Assembly: GCA_002270565.1 (NCBI GenBank)
Contig: NQMI01000014.1
Location: 558,001 to 622,000, forward strand
From: Stenocarpella maydis
Lineage: Eukaryota; Ascomycota; Sordariomycetes; Diaporthales; Diaporthaceae
Direction: 5' to 3'
Length of the DNA stretch: 64,000 nt
The translations under genes and the position numbers were made by a program. The notes beneath the pieces are model-generated. The model was not told the origin of the DNA. It did not search any database and worked only from the letters and a program-made list of their open reading frames with translations. Shown here piece by piece: positions 1-12,756 of this stretch (its first letter is position 1; every line of letters starts with the position of its first letter).

Positions 1-1
1 A

Positions 2-772
2 GCCATCTTCAAGGTTGGTGACGACTGCCGCCAGGACGTACTCGCCCTGCAGATGATCGCAGCCTTCCGCGGTATTTTCCACAGCGTCGGTTTGGACGTG
101 TACGTGTTCCCGTACCGCGTGACCGCCACTGCGCCAGGCTGCGGCGTCATTGACGTGCTGCCCAACTCGGTTTCCCGCGACATGCTCGGCCGTGAAGCTG
201 TCAACGGGCTTTACGACTACTTCATCTCCAAGTACGGCAACGAGGACTCCCTGCGGTTCCAGCAGGCGCGAAACAACTTTGTCAAGTCGATGGCGGCGTA
301 CTCGCTCATATCGTTCCTGCTGCAGTTCAAGGACCGGCACAACGGCAACATCATGATAGACGACGCGGGCCACATCCTGCACATCGACTTTGGCTTCTGC
401 TTCGACATCGCACCCGGCGGCATCAAGTTCGAGCGGGCGCCGTTCAAGCTGACGTCGGAGATGATGGCTGTCATGGGCGGCAGCATGAACCACCAGTCGT
501 TCAAGTGGTTCGAGGAGCTCATCGTCAAGTCTTTCCTGGCCAGCCGCATGCACGTCGAGAAGCTGAGCCAGATCGTCTTGCTCATGATGGACAGCGGGCT
601 CCCGTGCTTCAAGCCCGAGAGCGTGGAGCACTTCAAGCAGCGCTTCGTGCTGGACAAGACGGAGAGGGAGGCTGCGGACTTCATGAAGGAGCTGGTCCGC
701 AAGAGTTACTCGAGCTACTCGACCGGCATCTATGACCAGTTCCAGCTCATGACCAACGGTATCCCCTACTAG
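2..772 (+). CDS. STT4: Phosphatidylinositol 4-kinase, STT4 type, C-terminal part (5' end outside window)
   Basis: The frame is open from base 2 to the TAG at 770-772, so this is the last 256 residues of a gene that begins before the window. It is the C-terminal PI3/PI4-kinase catalytic lobe: the catalytic loop contains KDRHNGNIM and the activation segment contains HIDFGF (DFG), followed by the conserved tail ending in NGIPY. By family knowledge, Stt4/PI4KA makes phosphatidylinositol 4-phosphate at the plasma membrane, in a complex with Efr3 and Ypp1, and feeds PI(4,5)P2 synthesis and cell-wall signalling. The choice of STT4 over PIK1 rests on the residues around the catalytic loop and the C-terminus. 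No intron is visible in this part. The next gene is convergent, with 720 bp between the stop codons. Confidence 0.93.
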   Translation, partial: AIFKVGDDCRQDVLALQMIAAFRGIFHSVGLDVYVFPYRVTATAPGCGVIDVLPNSVSRDMLGREAVNGLYDYFISKYGNEDSLRFQQARNNFVKSMAAYSLISFLLQFKDRHNGNIMIDDAGHILHIDFGFCFDIAPGGIKFERAPFKLTSEMMAVMGGSMNHQSFKWFEELIVKSFLASRMHVEKLSQIVLLMMDSGLPCFKPESVEHFKQRFVLDKTEREAADFMKELVRKSYSSYSTGIYDQFQLMTNGIPY

Positions 773-1492
773 ACGGCCTGGGGAGGCCCTTGAGTGGGCA
801 TTGTTGACATTCTGAGCGGCACTTGAGGAAACACGGCCATCTGACTTGAGTATACATAATTTTAATGCAAATTGGTATTTCCGGCGAAGACTATTACCAG
901 ATCTTATTTATTGCACATATTGTCAAGATGTATATTCTTCCTGACAATTGTCCCTTCTGGTGTGTGCACCCGTAACCTCGTCGTCCCTTGTAACCTGCCT
1001 GACCTGGGTCGTAGAACCCGCCTCGCTTTCCTAACAACCTGCACAAATGCTTTTCGCGTGAAGCGAAATAGGTGGTCGGAATATGTCCAAGCACGCCGCG
1101 GCACCAGCCAACGCAATGCGCTCCAGTCGTTAAGATTCCACTCCTACGACAATGTCACAAAATATGAGCTAATGCTCTTCGCAAAAGGAGTTTCGGGTGA
1201 TGACGATGGCCCCGGAAAGCATGCGACCGACTCTCAGTGGCGCTCCTGGCGGATGAATTCTTTCCCCTCCTCTCTATCCTCTCCCCCGTTCTGCCATCTC
1301 TCTCTCTCTCTCTCTCTGTCTCCCCGTCTCTCCGTCTCTAAATATAAGCAAAAGCCTTCCGTGCCAACACCATCACAGCCTAAAACGCCTTTTTTATAAT
1401 GCCGCCCGCCAGAAGGAAAAAAAAAATAAAAAAAAAATAAAGGGACTCATGCATTGATTTGGTAACCCATACGCCATGCTTTCCGCCCCGGC

Positions 1493-3311
1493 TTAAGCCG
1501 CCTGCTGCTCCATGTGGGTCGGCAGGTTATAACTAGCATAATCGCAATGTACAAAGGCCCTGTCCACGATGGGGACGGACTCGAGGACGTACTGTAGACT
1601 CTCACTACATGCCAATCGGTTAGTTTGACTGTTCCCCGATTACAAAATCAAGAAGAGGAACCTGGAGATGGGGGTTTACTCACGCAAGATCGTGGCTGTC
1701 CTTGAGCGACGTGCTGGCGTCCAGCACAATGTCCACCTCGACGTTGAGCTTGTCGCCCGAGTGGTAGGCCTGCAGGCCCTGGATCTGGCGGATGGTCTTT
1801 GCGAAGCGCATCGTCAGGTAGAGAAGGATGTTGCGCTGGTCGGCGGTGGCGGAGAAGCCGCAGAGGTTCTTGATGTGCTCGCTGGCGCTGTGGCTCCAGT
1901 TGAAGATGACAACCAGGGAGAGCAGCAGGCCGCCCAGGGCATCGAGCCACCAGATTCCGAGGAAGAAGCCGACGATGGGGAAGGCGATGGAGCCGAGGTT
2001 GAAGATGATGTCGGTCATGGCGTCGTCTGCGAGGGCCTGGACCGAGGAGTTCTTGATCAGGCGGCACCAGAACCAGCACAGGCCCTTGATGATCACCGTG
2101 CTGGCCATGATGCCGATGGCCGAGGCGGGGAGCTGGATGACCCTGTGGTCATTGCCAGCCAGCTTCTGGATGGCCTCGAGGGCGACCTGGACGAAGGAGG
2201 TGATCATGATGACGGAGAAGACCAGCACGCCCACCGGCTCCAGGCGTCGCCGCCCCACCGGGTAGCGGTACTGGTCCTGGCGGGCGATCAGGGTGGTGGT
2301 GATCCAGACGATGACGGTCGAGAGGAAGTCGAGGGCCGCGTCCACCAAGCTGGCGAGCACGGAGACGGAAGGGACGGTGAGGATGACGGCGAGTTTACCC
2401 AGGAGGAGGACCAGGTTCGCGATGAAGTTGACGTAGATGGCCACCGTGACGATGCGCGCGCCGCTGTCGACGTCGTCGTCATCGGCCCAGGGGATCTCGG
2501 GCTTGACCTTGTCGTCATCCTCATCGGCAGGCTTGGGGGCGCCGTCCTGGCTCATGGCCTTGATGATGAGCGGCGTGGCCTCCTGAACGGAGATGTCTGA
2601 CGAGGAGGAGGACTCGAGGTTGGTGGGGCGATAGATGTCCTTTGGCGTCCGCTTCACCTTCTTGACCACCGTCCCGTAGCCCGGTGTCGACCCGGAGCCG
2701 CTGGCGGAGCTGGAGATGGGCAGCCCGTTGGAGGAGGAGCCCGGGGTGGAGGGCTCCTCGGAGATTGTTGTTGGGACCTCGACGCCGCGGCGGAAGGCCG
2801 AGAGGGGCATGTGGTTGTACTCGTTCAGGAGGTCGTGCGGCAGGGACGAGTCCAGCAGCTTGTCAATGTACAGGTACTGCTGGATCAGGTAGTTTGTGCG
2901 CTCGTAGTAGCCTCGCACCGGCTTGGAGGCCATGTCCTTCAGCTGGTCCTCGGTCTTCCAATACCTCTCCCATTTATAGCGGGGGTTTGTGCTGCCGATC
3001 AGACGCATGCTGCGCATCTGGGGCCCGGTGAGGAGGGCGTTCAGGCGACGCTCCTCGGCCAGGGAGCGATGGTCATCGTCCTCGTCGTCGACGCTGTTCC
3101 GGTGCCTGAAGGCGGCCCAGTCTGGGAAGGGGCTGTTGGAAACAGCTTCCTCCTCGTCGTGGTAGGCCTTCCAGGCCGGGCTGTGTATCGAGGCCTGTGA
3201 GCGGTTCCTGATGAGAGTCGTCAGGGTGCCGTGGCCCTTGGAAGCCAGCATGTTCGGCTCATCGTGCTGTAGCAGAAGCGACGAGGGCCGCCGATGTGAA
3301 GGGGACGTCAT
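1493..3311 (-). CDS. Cation diffusion facilitator (CDF) metal transporter, probably Mn2+ type
   Basis: Two exons: 3311-1684 and 1604-1493. The 78-nt intron has donor GTGAGT and acceptor TAG. The product is 579 aa. The first 280 residues are hydrophilic and Ser/Asp-rich, with a conserved block around KWERYWKTEDQ and YYERTNYLIQQYLYID found in fungal members of this group. Six membrane segments follow, with the metal-binding motifs DAALD in TM2 and DDAMTD in TM5 (DxxxD/DDxxxD, typical of the Mn-CDF branch). The C-terminal cytosolic domain includes HSGDKLNVEVDIVLD. The second exon supplies the conserved end (ESLQYVLESVP ... HCDYASYNLPTH). The family exports divalent metal to vacuole, Golgi or vesicles by H+ antiport; Mn2+ is inferred from the motif, and Zn2+ or Fe2+ cannot be excluded. 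Confidence 0.9.
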
Positions 3312-3910
3312 TCTGGCTGGTATGCTTGGGAGGAGGCCGTGGGGGCCGTCACAACGCTCCAGACGCTCCCGGGGAAAAGACGCGCAGGTGAGAGGGAGAG
3401 GTTCTCGAGCTGGAAGGTGACGGTAGGATACTGCTGCGGATGCAATTGGGCAGACACACGAGTCCCTTGTTGCCTGGTTCTTGTCTCTGGTGGGAGGGCT
3501 TTATTCCACGCGTGGGTGCGCGAACTGGACGCGCGAACTGGATGCGAACGAGACACGATCGAGCCGCAGCCGGCCTTTTTATCAGATTGGCATGTGCAGC
3601 CGCAGTGGTGGGTGGGGCCAGGTCGTCTAAGCAACTTGAGGATATAAGAGGCTGCAGATCCACCCACAAGACAGGACGAGACTGGGCAGGGAGACGAGAC
3701 AAGACAAACGCAAGACGAGATAAACCAGGCCAAGAGGAGGAGCGGCGCTGGGCATGGCCTTAAATGCGCTGGCGATTCCTGGCGAGCCATATATTTAAAC
3801 ACGCACACGCGGACTGACTAGACACGGGTGAGATGTACTACAAGCACGAACAACAACTTGAACATGCACATGATAGAACCCTGCAACTTGCTGCAATAAT
3901 TGCTCGCCTG

Positions 3911-3958
3911 TGCGTGCGTGCGTGCGTGCGTGCGTGAGTGCGTGAGTGCGTGAGTGCA
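3911..3958. repeat. (TGCG)n/(TGAGTGCG)n microsatellite
   Basis: Six copies of TGCG pass into TGAGTGCG units. Simple sequence repeat in intergenic DNA. Confidence 0.9.
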
Positions 3959-5081
3959 GCACAGAAGACATGGGCCTGCACCGTGGCAACAGATTCCGTC
4001 ACACACAAAACGGGGTCCTCGCAAGCCCGGTCGCCATCCGAGAAGTGCCAAGAGCCCAGCGACGTCCAGGGACGGTTTCTCACACGCTACGCACCCATAC
4101 TTTCCCCCTCTTCTCTTCTCCCGTTGGCAGGCTGTGTCCTGACGTCCAGTGCTGGCACCATGGCTGGATATGGGGTAGCCAAACGTTGAACACGTCCCAG
4201 GCGTCGGGCTAGGGGCCATCCCCGCAGATCTGTGGGTGATCCTTCTGGCCAGGGCAGCTTCTGCCGGGCCGCATGCGCCCACCCACGTTATAAGCTGGCG
4301 GGCTCACAGCCCGAGTGCCTACTGCTACCCCAAGTACGGAGTACTCCGTGCATATATACACACAAACGGCATATGCCAGCCCAGCAATCCCCGTGTTATC
4401 CCCATGAGGGAAAGAGACCACCGCCCATCATCTCTGGGTCGCAGGATATGGTCGCAGGATATGGTCGCTTCTTTTCTTGAAACCCAACCATCTGCGGGGC
4501 CCACGACGGTAGGAGCCTGGGATGAGGCCACGGGCGAGGGTCGCTCTCCAGGAATCACCGATGCCTACTACCCCCAGTACGCCCACCAATGGCAATGACA
4601 ACGGCAATGGCAATGCTATTGGCAACGCCATTGGCAACGAAGAAGCCAATGCCCTTCTCTGAGAGACAGCCAAGGACAAGGACAATGCCGATGCCATCAA
4701 CGTTGATGCCAGCCAGTACATACTTCACCTTCAGGACCCTTGGTTGGACCCCTGCCCGGCATCTTTTGGACCCCTTCTGGTTTCAGGCCTGCTGGACGGG
4801 CCCCCAAGGTTGAAGGGATGAAGGGCCTTACTCGGGACGACACTTCTTGGGCCGATCAGTCTGGGGTGGCAATGGTCCCTCGTGCCTGCAATGCGTCTCA
4901 GGTATCACACCGGCCATCGGGACCTCGAAACCGATCAGCACTTCCTGGGTGGGGAGCTCTCAAGGTCTCCCGCCCCCGACATGTTGTTATTATACACGCC
5001 CAGCAGGCACACATAGACATGTACACAGTACACCACATGGTGCTCGGATCCCCCCCCACGTCTTGAACAATGGGAACCGCT

Positions 5082-5085
5082 CGCG

Positions 5086-5118
<33 letters not shown>

Positions 5119-5119
5119 C
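5082..5119. repeat. (CG)n(CA)n dinucleotide repeat
   Basis: Alternating CG run followed directly by about 12 CA units; alternating purine-pyrimidine, so potentially Z-forming. Intergenic. Confidence 0.9.
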
Positions 5120-6127
5120 GCCCCTCTCTTGCCGCAAGTACGAGACCCAGGGCGTTATGGGCCGAACCGCCTAACCTCCGGGGCGAGATGCGATCGTGTA
5201 ATGGGGGGGAGGCAAATGCTACCGCCGTATTCAACCCGTGACTAATGTACGCAGAAAGTAATTGCATATCCCTTCCCCATTTCTGCTGGTCCGTTTTGCT
5301 CGCCTCCTGCGTAGGAAAATTGCAAGTGCAGCCGATGTCGACCTCGGAAATCTCGCAAATCTCGCATCCACGCATCCTCTCATACCTTTGGTCAAGAAAT
5401 CTTGAGGCAGAGAAGAATGCCAAGACCGGCTGCGGCTACGCTGCGGCTCGTTTCCACGCCCGCTTTGAAACAAAGGAGGAGGAACACCCAGAAAACATGT
5501 CCCCACCGCCTCCATTCAGCCGAAACCACCCTCCTGTGAGTGATTGCTCCCGGTTTGTTTACTTTTGGCAACTCGACAGACTCGCGTTCTTGGAGGACTG
5601 GATATTCAGCACGGCGGACGATGTACGCCACCGTGCTTGGAAACCCAAAGATTTCGCCTCCAGGCGTGTCAAGGCCGAGAGCGATAGCGACGCAGTGCCA
5701 TGCTAATGCCAACTGACTCGGCGCACTCTGCTGAGATTGCTGTCTCGCACGAAACGGAGTAAAAGAAGGGACAGGAGGGGGAGAAATAAAACTCTCAAGA
5801 TTCAACGCATGATGACTGCAAAAGATCGGGCGAACAGCCTGTTGCTCGACTTGGTCCAAGGCGTGCGGGATTCAGTATCGCGGACAGGGCGAGCTTCGTG
5901 GGATTCTTCCCACGCGGTGGCTTTGCCTACAATCTCAAACACTTGCGCAGTCTGACATGACATGGGTATCACTGGTATTTCGGCTTTGCGTGAGGATGCA
6001 TCCAAAAGCCGCAAACATCATCCGTACAGCCATGCGTGTGCGATAATTGACCCAGGAAGGCGGACTCCGTTCTGGAGGGCTCCCCACTGGACGCCAACGG
6101 CTGGCGCACGAGAGGGGCACACGGCAA

Positions 6128-6943
6128 TCATGCGCTGCCGCGCTTCTTCGCCAGCAGCTCGCCGACGACCTTGGTGGTCGCCTCCACGATCAGCTCGTGC
6201 TCGTGGGAGTGTATCCTCTGCTCAAGCTCCTCGAGCGTCTCCCCCTCCCTGCACTCGATCTCCCGCGTCATGATGGGCTCGCCCCGGTCGACCTTGGCGA
6301 TCACGTAGTGGATCATGATGCCGGTACGGTTGTTGTCGAGTTTGCCTGCCTTGAAGTCCTGGTATGCTCGCTCGATCGCGCCGGCTCCGTCGTACTGCCC
6401 TGTTTGGGAGGAAGGGGCATGTGTCAGCCAGGTGGTACAAAAGCATGCGGGGGAGGGGGAGTAATGTGGCCGTAGCAAACGTGGCCGCCGGTGTGCCCGT
6501 GTATTGTAGAGCCGGCCGAGATGTTGTATCGAGCGCTCACCTGGCAGGGCAGGGTGGAGGTTGATGACTGGGATGCCCTTCTCCGCCAGGGGGTCCAAGA
6601 ACGAAGGCGTAAAGACATGCATCCAGCCTGCCAGGACGACGAGGTCCGGCGCCTGCTGGAGCACCTTGTCCGCCAGCGTGGCGTCATAGCGCGACCTCGC
6701 CTCGGCGAGCCTCCCCGCGTCCTTGTCCCCCTTGGCCTGGAACCCGCCGGCCACCATGTTGAAGTACTCGGACGGGATGCCGGCCTTGTCGGCGCGCGTG
6801 GCGGCAAAGGCCGTCTTGCGGTTCACAAAGAGGCGCACGATCTGGGAGTCGGGGATGCGCCCGGAGGCGACGGCGTCAAGCACCGCCTGGAAGTTGCTGC
6901 CGCTGCCGCTGGCCATGATGACGATGCGGCACGGAGGGGCCAT
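6128..6943 (-). CDS. ADE8: Phosphoribosylglycinamide formyltransferase (GAR transformylase)
   Basis: Two exons: 6943-6541 and 6399-6128. The 141-nt intron (donor GTGAGC, acceptor AACAG) splits a glycine codon in the conserved NLHPALPG/QYDGAG segment. The product is 224 aa, the usual size for the monofunctional fungal enzyme. It transfers the formyl group of 10-formyl-THF to GAR in step 3 of purine synthesis. Visible motifs: N-terminal Rossmann strand with MASGSGSNFQAVLDA (GAR phosphate loop), the catalytic Asn and His in INLHPALPG, and the catalytic Asp in YVIAKVDRGEPI. The start is placed at the ATG at 6943 because MAPPCRIVIMASGSGSN matches the family start. An in-frame ATG at 7015 would add 24 residues with no family support. 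Confidence 0.95.
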   Translation of the reverse strand: MAPPCRIVIMASGSGSNFQAVLDAVASGRIPDSQIVRLFVNRKTAFAATRADKAGIPSEYFNMVAGGFQAKGDKDAGRLAEARSRYDATLADKVLQQAPDLVVLAGWMHVFTPSFLDPLAEKGIPVINLHPALPGERSIQHLGRLYNTRAHRRPRLLRPHYSPSPACFCTTWLTHAPSSQTGQYDGAGAIERAYQDFKAGKLDNNRTGIMIHYVIAKVDRGEPIMTREIECREGETLEELEQRIHSHEHELIVEATTKVVGELLAKKRGSA

Positions 6944-8986
6944 GGTAACGGTGGGCGGGCGACTGTGTGCGTGCTGGGGGGGAGCCACCGGGCAAGAAGA
7001 AAAGTAATAAAACAAAAGCTCCTAGGCAGGAGGAGGCGGCGGGATACAGTTGGCAATGTCCTCTTCACACAAACGAGGCTGCCCAAACAGTCAGCTTCTG
7101 AGGCAGAGCTGCAAAAGCTACCCCTCCACAGGTAGGTTTGCTGGAACCCCCACCGGACGACCAAAAAGCAGAACATTATTAGTGTAACCACCGGACTGCG
7201 GGTCAGCCAGGCCCAGCCCAGTCACAGTGCGGGGATTTTGCGGCCAGATCGGCCGGCGGGAAAACAAGGCCCACCTCCTCAAGGTCCTGCTCCGTATGTG
7301 CCTGCTGCCTGCTGCCTCCCGTCAACCCACCCCCCCCCCGACCTGCCGCACCGAGACCGTGATCCATTTTCGGGGTTCCGCACGAGAGTCTTGCTTTTTC
7401 TTTTTTTGCAGCCCGCCCACGGACCGTGCTCTGGCCAAGGCTTGGTTGTCCCGATGAGACTCGGTGAGGTTTTGGAAAGACGGAGACGAAGCCCGTCCCA
7501 GTAGGCAATTGGAAATAAGGGGCCTAATAAACCCGCCCTCCGCCAGCCGTGCTCATGACTAGCATTGGGCAGCACCGCTTGGGCTGCAAAGGTCAAGAGC
7601 CATCGAGCCTAAGACTTGGAACAGCCACGATGGGTATGTGCAACGCTGTAGGGGAGATGGGGTCCCCCCCCCAAAAAAAAAACACCAAAAAAAAACTTCT
7701 AGATCCCAGCCGTCAGGCGCGGATTGGCCAGGGCCACACTTACTGATACCTCGCAAGCCTGGGTGCGACATGTCTGGTCTGTCTGGTCTGCCACATAACC
7801 TGTACCGGGCTGCCGATCACCCATCGAGACTGTCATTTGATATGCTGGGAATAGAAACATGACGGAGGAGCCACACCCGATAATGTGGGGAATCGACCCA
7901 TTGGGCTGGTACTTCTCGCAAGCAGAAAAAAGCGGCTTAATTTGGCTTCCCATCGACACCGTGCAGTCGGTCGGTCTGCCCTCCCATCAGGAGCTCGTAT
8001 CTGCGCAGTTTTTTATTAGGGGAGGAGGGGAGGAGGCCTTTTGGAGGGGCGGAGGCAGTCAGTTGGAGAGTCGGAGCAGCGTGCACTGGACCCCTTTCTC
8101 GTGCGTCAGCTGCTTTTTGTGTCTTCTGCTGACAGGCGTCTTGCCTCTCGCGGCCTCGAGTTATTATTGTCATGCCGCCAGGCTGCCCAACTCGTGTCGT
8201 GCCCGTATGGGCGTGGGGGAATGACGACTGCTATCTGGGAACAGCCTAGGCTAATCTCGCCAGCTTACCACACGGCAACATGGCCGGCCGAGGCTCGTCT
8301 AGTAGAGAACTGGAGCTGACTGGCAGTGCATCGCACCGAGATTAGCCCCATCGCACTACCTCGCTTCTCGGAATCTTTCGCGTCGCAGTCACCGACTTCG
8401 CACTGCTGCATACTCTCCGTGTCGTGAGGTGGTTGCAGCAGAGCCAGCTTGGAGGAGCCGGAGCCGGTAGAGAGGAAATGAGAGTGTCGATTCTCTGCAG
8501 GGGGCCATTTCGGGGCAAAATACGGAGTAGGGACATCTACCATGTACATCCTTTGATGGGAATGGCCCACCCTGCGAATCCATCATGGAAAGTTTTACTG
8601 TGGACACATGACCTGCCACGGGCATCGCCTTTCTTGTTTCGGTGTCCATCACACACAAGCATTCGGCACTTGTAGCAGAAATCTGGGTACGTCGATGAGT
8701 CGCACGCATCAAGGGCAAGTGATCGGGCCGCTTATACTACCCTCCGTTGCCAAGTTGGCTTTGTGTGTGTATGTTGCGAGAGGACAAAGGGTCAAGGGGC
8801 CAGGGGCGGGCAGCCCGGGATGCAAGTCCAGGGGTTCGATCTGCAGGAACAGGGTTCAAGGCTCCTGCGACTCCCGTATCCCGAGCAGGTGTGCCTCGAT
8901 TGGTGGTGTGGAGGGAGCATTTCCAACTGTACCAACCTCCCTCTTCGCAAAGGGCGTGGCCCGGGAGCTGGTGCTGAAGGGGAGGG

Positions 8987-9007
8987 TTTTTTTTTTTTTT
9001 TTTTTTT
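8987..9007. repeat. Poly-T tract
   Basis: About 20 consecutive T, one of several homopolymer T tracts here (others near 9323-9341 and 9406-9444). Confidence 0.85.
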
Positions 9008-9405
9008 AAAGGCCATGAGTCCATGACGGAAAGACAATCGCAAAGTGTGAGTTTGATGACTTGTGATCCGCCAATCTCGTTTCCCACTCTGCAAGGCCTT
9101 GGCCCTCCAGCTTGGCCGCAATGGGTAGTTTGCCTGCTTGCCGCCAGCGCCTGGCCCGGGTCGACCTGACATGTCATAGACCAGAAGTATCACGGGGCTG
9201 CGCAGGGCTGGCTGGCTGGCTGGCCTGACAGCCCTGGCAGCTGGCTGGTCGTTGGGGTGTCCTACCCAACTCCATATAGCCGGACGCGTCTTCAGGCCAT
9301 TTACCTACGTTCCCCCTCCCCTCTTTTTTTTTTTTTTTTGTTTTTGCTCTCGCTTCTGCCACCCGCCCCGCGCGGCGATCTATATAAGGCTGTCTCTTAT
9401 CCGTC

Positions 9406-9444
9406 CTTTTTTTTTTTTTTCTTTTCTTTTTTTTTTTTTTTTTT
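9406..9444. repeat. Long T-rich homopolymer tract
   Basis: Two runs of T interrupted by single C residues. On the minus strand this gives a spurious poly-Lys frame. Confidence 0.85.
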
Positions 9445-11648
9445 CGCAGCTCGCAGTGCCGCGGAGGTGTGACGAGGTACGTGGTCCTCGGGCCTGGCCC
9501 TGCCCTCGCTCGACGCCCACTGGCCGCCCGGAGAGGTTGTGTATCGCGAGCCAGACTCGGGAAGGGCAGAAATGCTGTGTCTTGCCGCAACGATGCACGG
9601 TAAGGATGCCATGAAGCTCCACACCCGCGGAGTGGCTGCCATGTATATCGGTGGGTGGCAGTGGCACCCGGTGGCGTTTAGAGAACCTGAACAGCTTGTA
9701 GAGCCTTCCCGGGTTTCTTGGAGACTATACCGTATAGACAAAGCCCTGAGGGGCTGAACAGGCCAAAGCGGGTTTCTTTGAAGCTTCTGCGCACTCAAAA
9801 AAAAAAAAAGGCGCAAATGAGGTAGCCTTTTGGCGTGCGTGATCTGCAGACTCTTTGTTGGGTTGTAGGTATACCTGGGCATACCAAAGCAAGTTTCCAG
9901 ATTTGACTGACCTGGGGAAAAAGCCACCCGGGACACGCAGGGCTTCAAAGCGGTTTAGCATCTCACCAAATAAGTTTAGCGTCAGTCTTGGCGTCCCGCC
10001 ATCCTTGGGCTCTGAGGTCACTCTCAAAAACGCATGTTGCTCGTTTTTGAGGATCAAAGAGAGTACGGAGTATCGGGTTGGGAATCAAGTAGTGCTCCGT
10101 AGCGCCTCTAAGCACTGGCCGTCCTCGCCCCCCCATGCGTCCCTTTCTGAATTCAATTGGCAGCCTGTGGGGAAGGAATTCAATTGAGGTTTGGGGGGAG
10201 GGTTCGAGATGTGAATTTGGAGGTGCAGGGACGTTAAGCCTCTTTAAATGCTGAGCTGTGTCGGGACCGCCAGGGGCAAGTTGCTGTTCCCCAGGTCGAA
10301 ATTCGACTACGCGCATACCATCGAGTTGTTGCCGGGCGACAGGCGGCGGTGAGCGGCTGCGACGGGTGTGCTATAGATGGAACACCCGACGTGCCCACGG
10401 TGCAGAATCTGAGTGCCTCTATGCTACGGAGTATACCATGGGTCGCAGGAGAATATGGTCCGGCCATGGCTGTACCGGGCTTGTGTGGCCGAAGCTTGTC
10501 GTTAGGCATTGCCAATACGTGGGGGCATTGCGACGGTGATTCCACTTCAACTACCACCTGCTCGGGGTGCGTGCGAGCGAGAGAGGGAGAAGAGGCTTTC
10601 GGCTCCTCCAATTGCCATACATAGTGTAGTATGGCAAATAAAAGCCATGCCCCCATGGAGGGCGCGACCAGCGACGCCACCCGTGGTAGAGTTTGGACCG
10701 CGATGTGACCCAATTACAAAAAAGGGGGCGGCGATGTGGCTTGCTGTATGCAAAACGCCGGGACGCGGGCGAGGCGGGAGCTCCCTTGTCTGTCTGGGCT
10801 GGCCAGCGCCCGCCCGTGCAGCCCGTGTCGTGTCGGAGAAAACAAGAGAAACAAAAGAAGAGCGGCGCCGGGCGGCTCCGGGGGGGGGGCGCCTCGTGGG
10901 GGCATTACATAGTATTACGTCGTGGGCCATCGCCCATTGCCCACTTGTCCATGGCAGCACAGCCGGGGCCGGGCGGAACCCCAGTTCAGGCCAGGCAGGG
11001 CCGTCGAGGGCGAGGGCGAGGGCGAGCATGAGCATAGTGCATACTACACTAGGAGAGAGAACAGCAAGGAGGAGAGCAGGGCAGCAGGGCATAGCATGAC
11101 AGTCATTTGCGGTGCTGTGGGTTTGATGATGGAATGGGAGCTCCGGGTAGGCTCTAATTTTAAAATAAGCTTCTGGGTACGATACAACTGTGCCTACCTC
11201 GTCGAGGGACCGGGCAGGGTGTGGGCAGTGGTGGGCAGTACTATTACGTGACCAGCAATGTTGGCCAGAATGTACCGGGCAGTACCTCATCTGGACCAAG
11301 TGTGGTGTGGTGCACGAGGTACTGAGCAAATCAACGATTGAATCCGGCGGGTCGGTTCATCTGTACGTCCCGTACCTATCACAGGCGGGACAAGGTCCCG
11401 AGATGTCTCTCTTGTCCAGTGAATCCAAGTAGTCTGCCGGAATGATGGATGCTTCTGCTGCTAGGCTGGAGATGGTACAGGTCAACCGATCTACTCAGTA
11501 GACCGGCTGACTGACCGACTGCCTGACCGACTGATTAACTAATCAACTCAATGTCAATGGCTGAATGCTGTAAAAAAGAATGCGTGGTGGTGTGCAAGGC
11601 TAGATAGACTATACAACTTACACAAGCCGTCCCCACCTCGCCAGCCCG

Positions 11649-11670
11649 ATGGACGGACGGACGGACGGAC
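11649..11670. repeat. (GGAC)n tandem repeat
   Basis: About five tandem GGAC units in intergenic DNA. Confidence 0.8.
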
Positions 11671-11885
11671 ATGGGCAAGACCTGCCCTAGCACCACGGCC
11701 GCTGCCAAACCACATGCCAGTTGCTTACTTGCCGCTGACTTGCGGTGCAGCCGGAGCGCAGCGGAGGATGCTTGCTGTACGGAGCATGTAGATATGGTCA
11801 GTCACAGTCGACCTTGGACCTGGGTTGGCTGGACGGCTCTAGCACTAATCAATTCTCCATCTGGGTGGCTGGAAGTATGCTGAAT

Positions 11886-11886
<1 letters not shown>

Positions 11887-11929
<43 letters not shown>
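11887..11929. repeat. (GCT)14 trinucleotide repeat
   Basis: About 14 uninterrupted GCT/CTG units (CAG on the other strand). No supported reading frame crosses it, so it is treated as intergenic rather than as a coding poly-Gln or poly-Ala tract. Confidence 0.85.
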
Positions 11930-11932
<3 letters not shown>

Positions 11933-12756
11933 CTACTCTGTGGTGTGTTGTGCTGGAGAAAGAGCCAGTATGTACCAGCGAGGTACTTTGGTGGTCGTAC
12001 GCTCCCCACTCCCACGGACAGGCAGTTGGGTCTAGCGCACGGCGACAGTCGACGCAATAGGAACCGGGGCCCTGTCCGACCACACACTCACTGAGGGGAT
12101 CGGCTGAGCCAACCGCCATAGCACGCCTTTCCCCTTCTCCTTGTTGTCGCCGCCTCGCCGGTGACTTGTGACTTTTATGCCTGCCTGACCTTGCCTGATT
12201 GACTGACTGACTGACCTGACTTGACTTGAGGCACACACGCTGCACACTGCACACTGCCCATGTTAATCTGTCAACCCATCGCCCGAGCAATCAATCGATC
12301 AATCTTGCATTTTTCCCCCTTCTTCTCTCACCTTCTCCTACATTCCCCCTCCCTCCCAACGGTGTTTCTCTCTGCAGCAAAGCAACAAGCAGACGGCATC
12401 CTACTCCCTCTTTCTTGCTGGGTCCTCCGTAATTTCTATTGGCTTTCATTGCGCTCGGGCTGTTCTGCACCTGTTCAATCTTTTATTCTTGACCTCCTTG
12501 TACTGTGCCGTACTGTGCCTGTGCCTGTGCCCGCGCCCGCGCCCGAGCCCGCGTCCTTCGTTTCTCTCCGATGAAACCACCCTCTGCCTCTGCCTCCGCG
12601 CCACTCGTTTGACCCGACGATATTCTGCTGCATCGCCGTGTCACTCACCATCCACCGCCCCGATCGCTTCACGCACGCATTGTCGCTCTAGCCCTCGTTC
12701 CATATTTCTTTCTCCGTCTCGCACTTTTCCTTGCTCTTCCTCTTCCATCTGACGCC

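Larger units (their letters stand above)
3312..6127. other. Intergenic region with microsatellites, no gene seen
   Basis: About 2.8 kb between the start of the CDF gene and the 3' end of the GAR formyltransferase gene. The first 500 bp are the CDF promoter side. No frame shows family-like sequence or a believable splice pattern; the open frames are short and compositionally biased. It contains a TGCG array, a CG/CA array and one copy of a palindromic TACGGAGTACTCCGT motif at 4335-4349. Confidence 0.6.

Noticed and set aside
1668..2600. 310-codon + strand frame opposite the CDF gene
   Set aside because: Shadow frame of the CDF coding sequence, Asp/Gly/Glu-rich as expected from its antisense.
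8760..8850. tRNA-like A-box/B-box words (TGCCAAGTTGG and GGTTCGATC)
   Set aside because: No acceptor or anticodon stem can be formed around them; chance matches.
10547..11329. 260-codon open frame on the minus strand in the long gene-free region
   Set aside because: Composition is Pro/Arg/Ala/Ser-biased, with no family-like motif or splice context; typical of GC-rich antisense noise.
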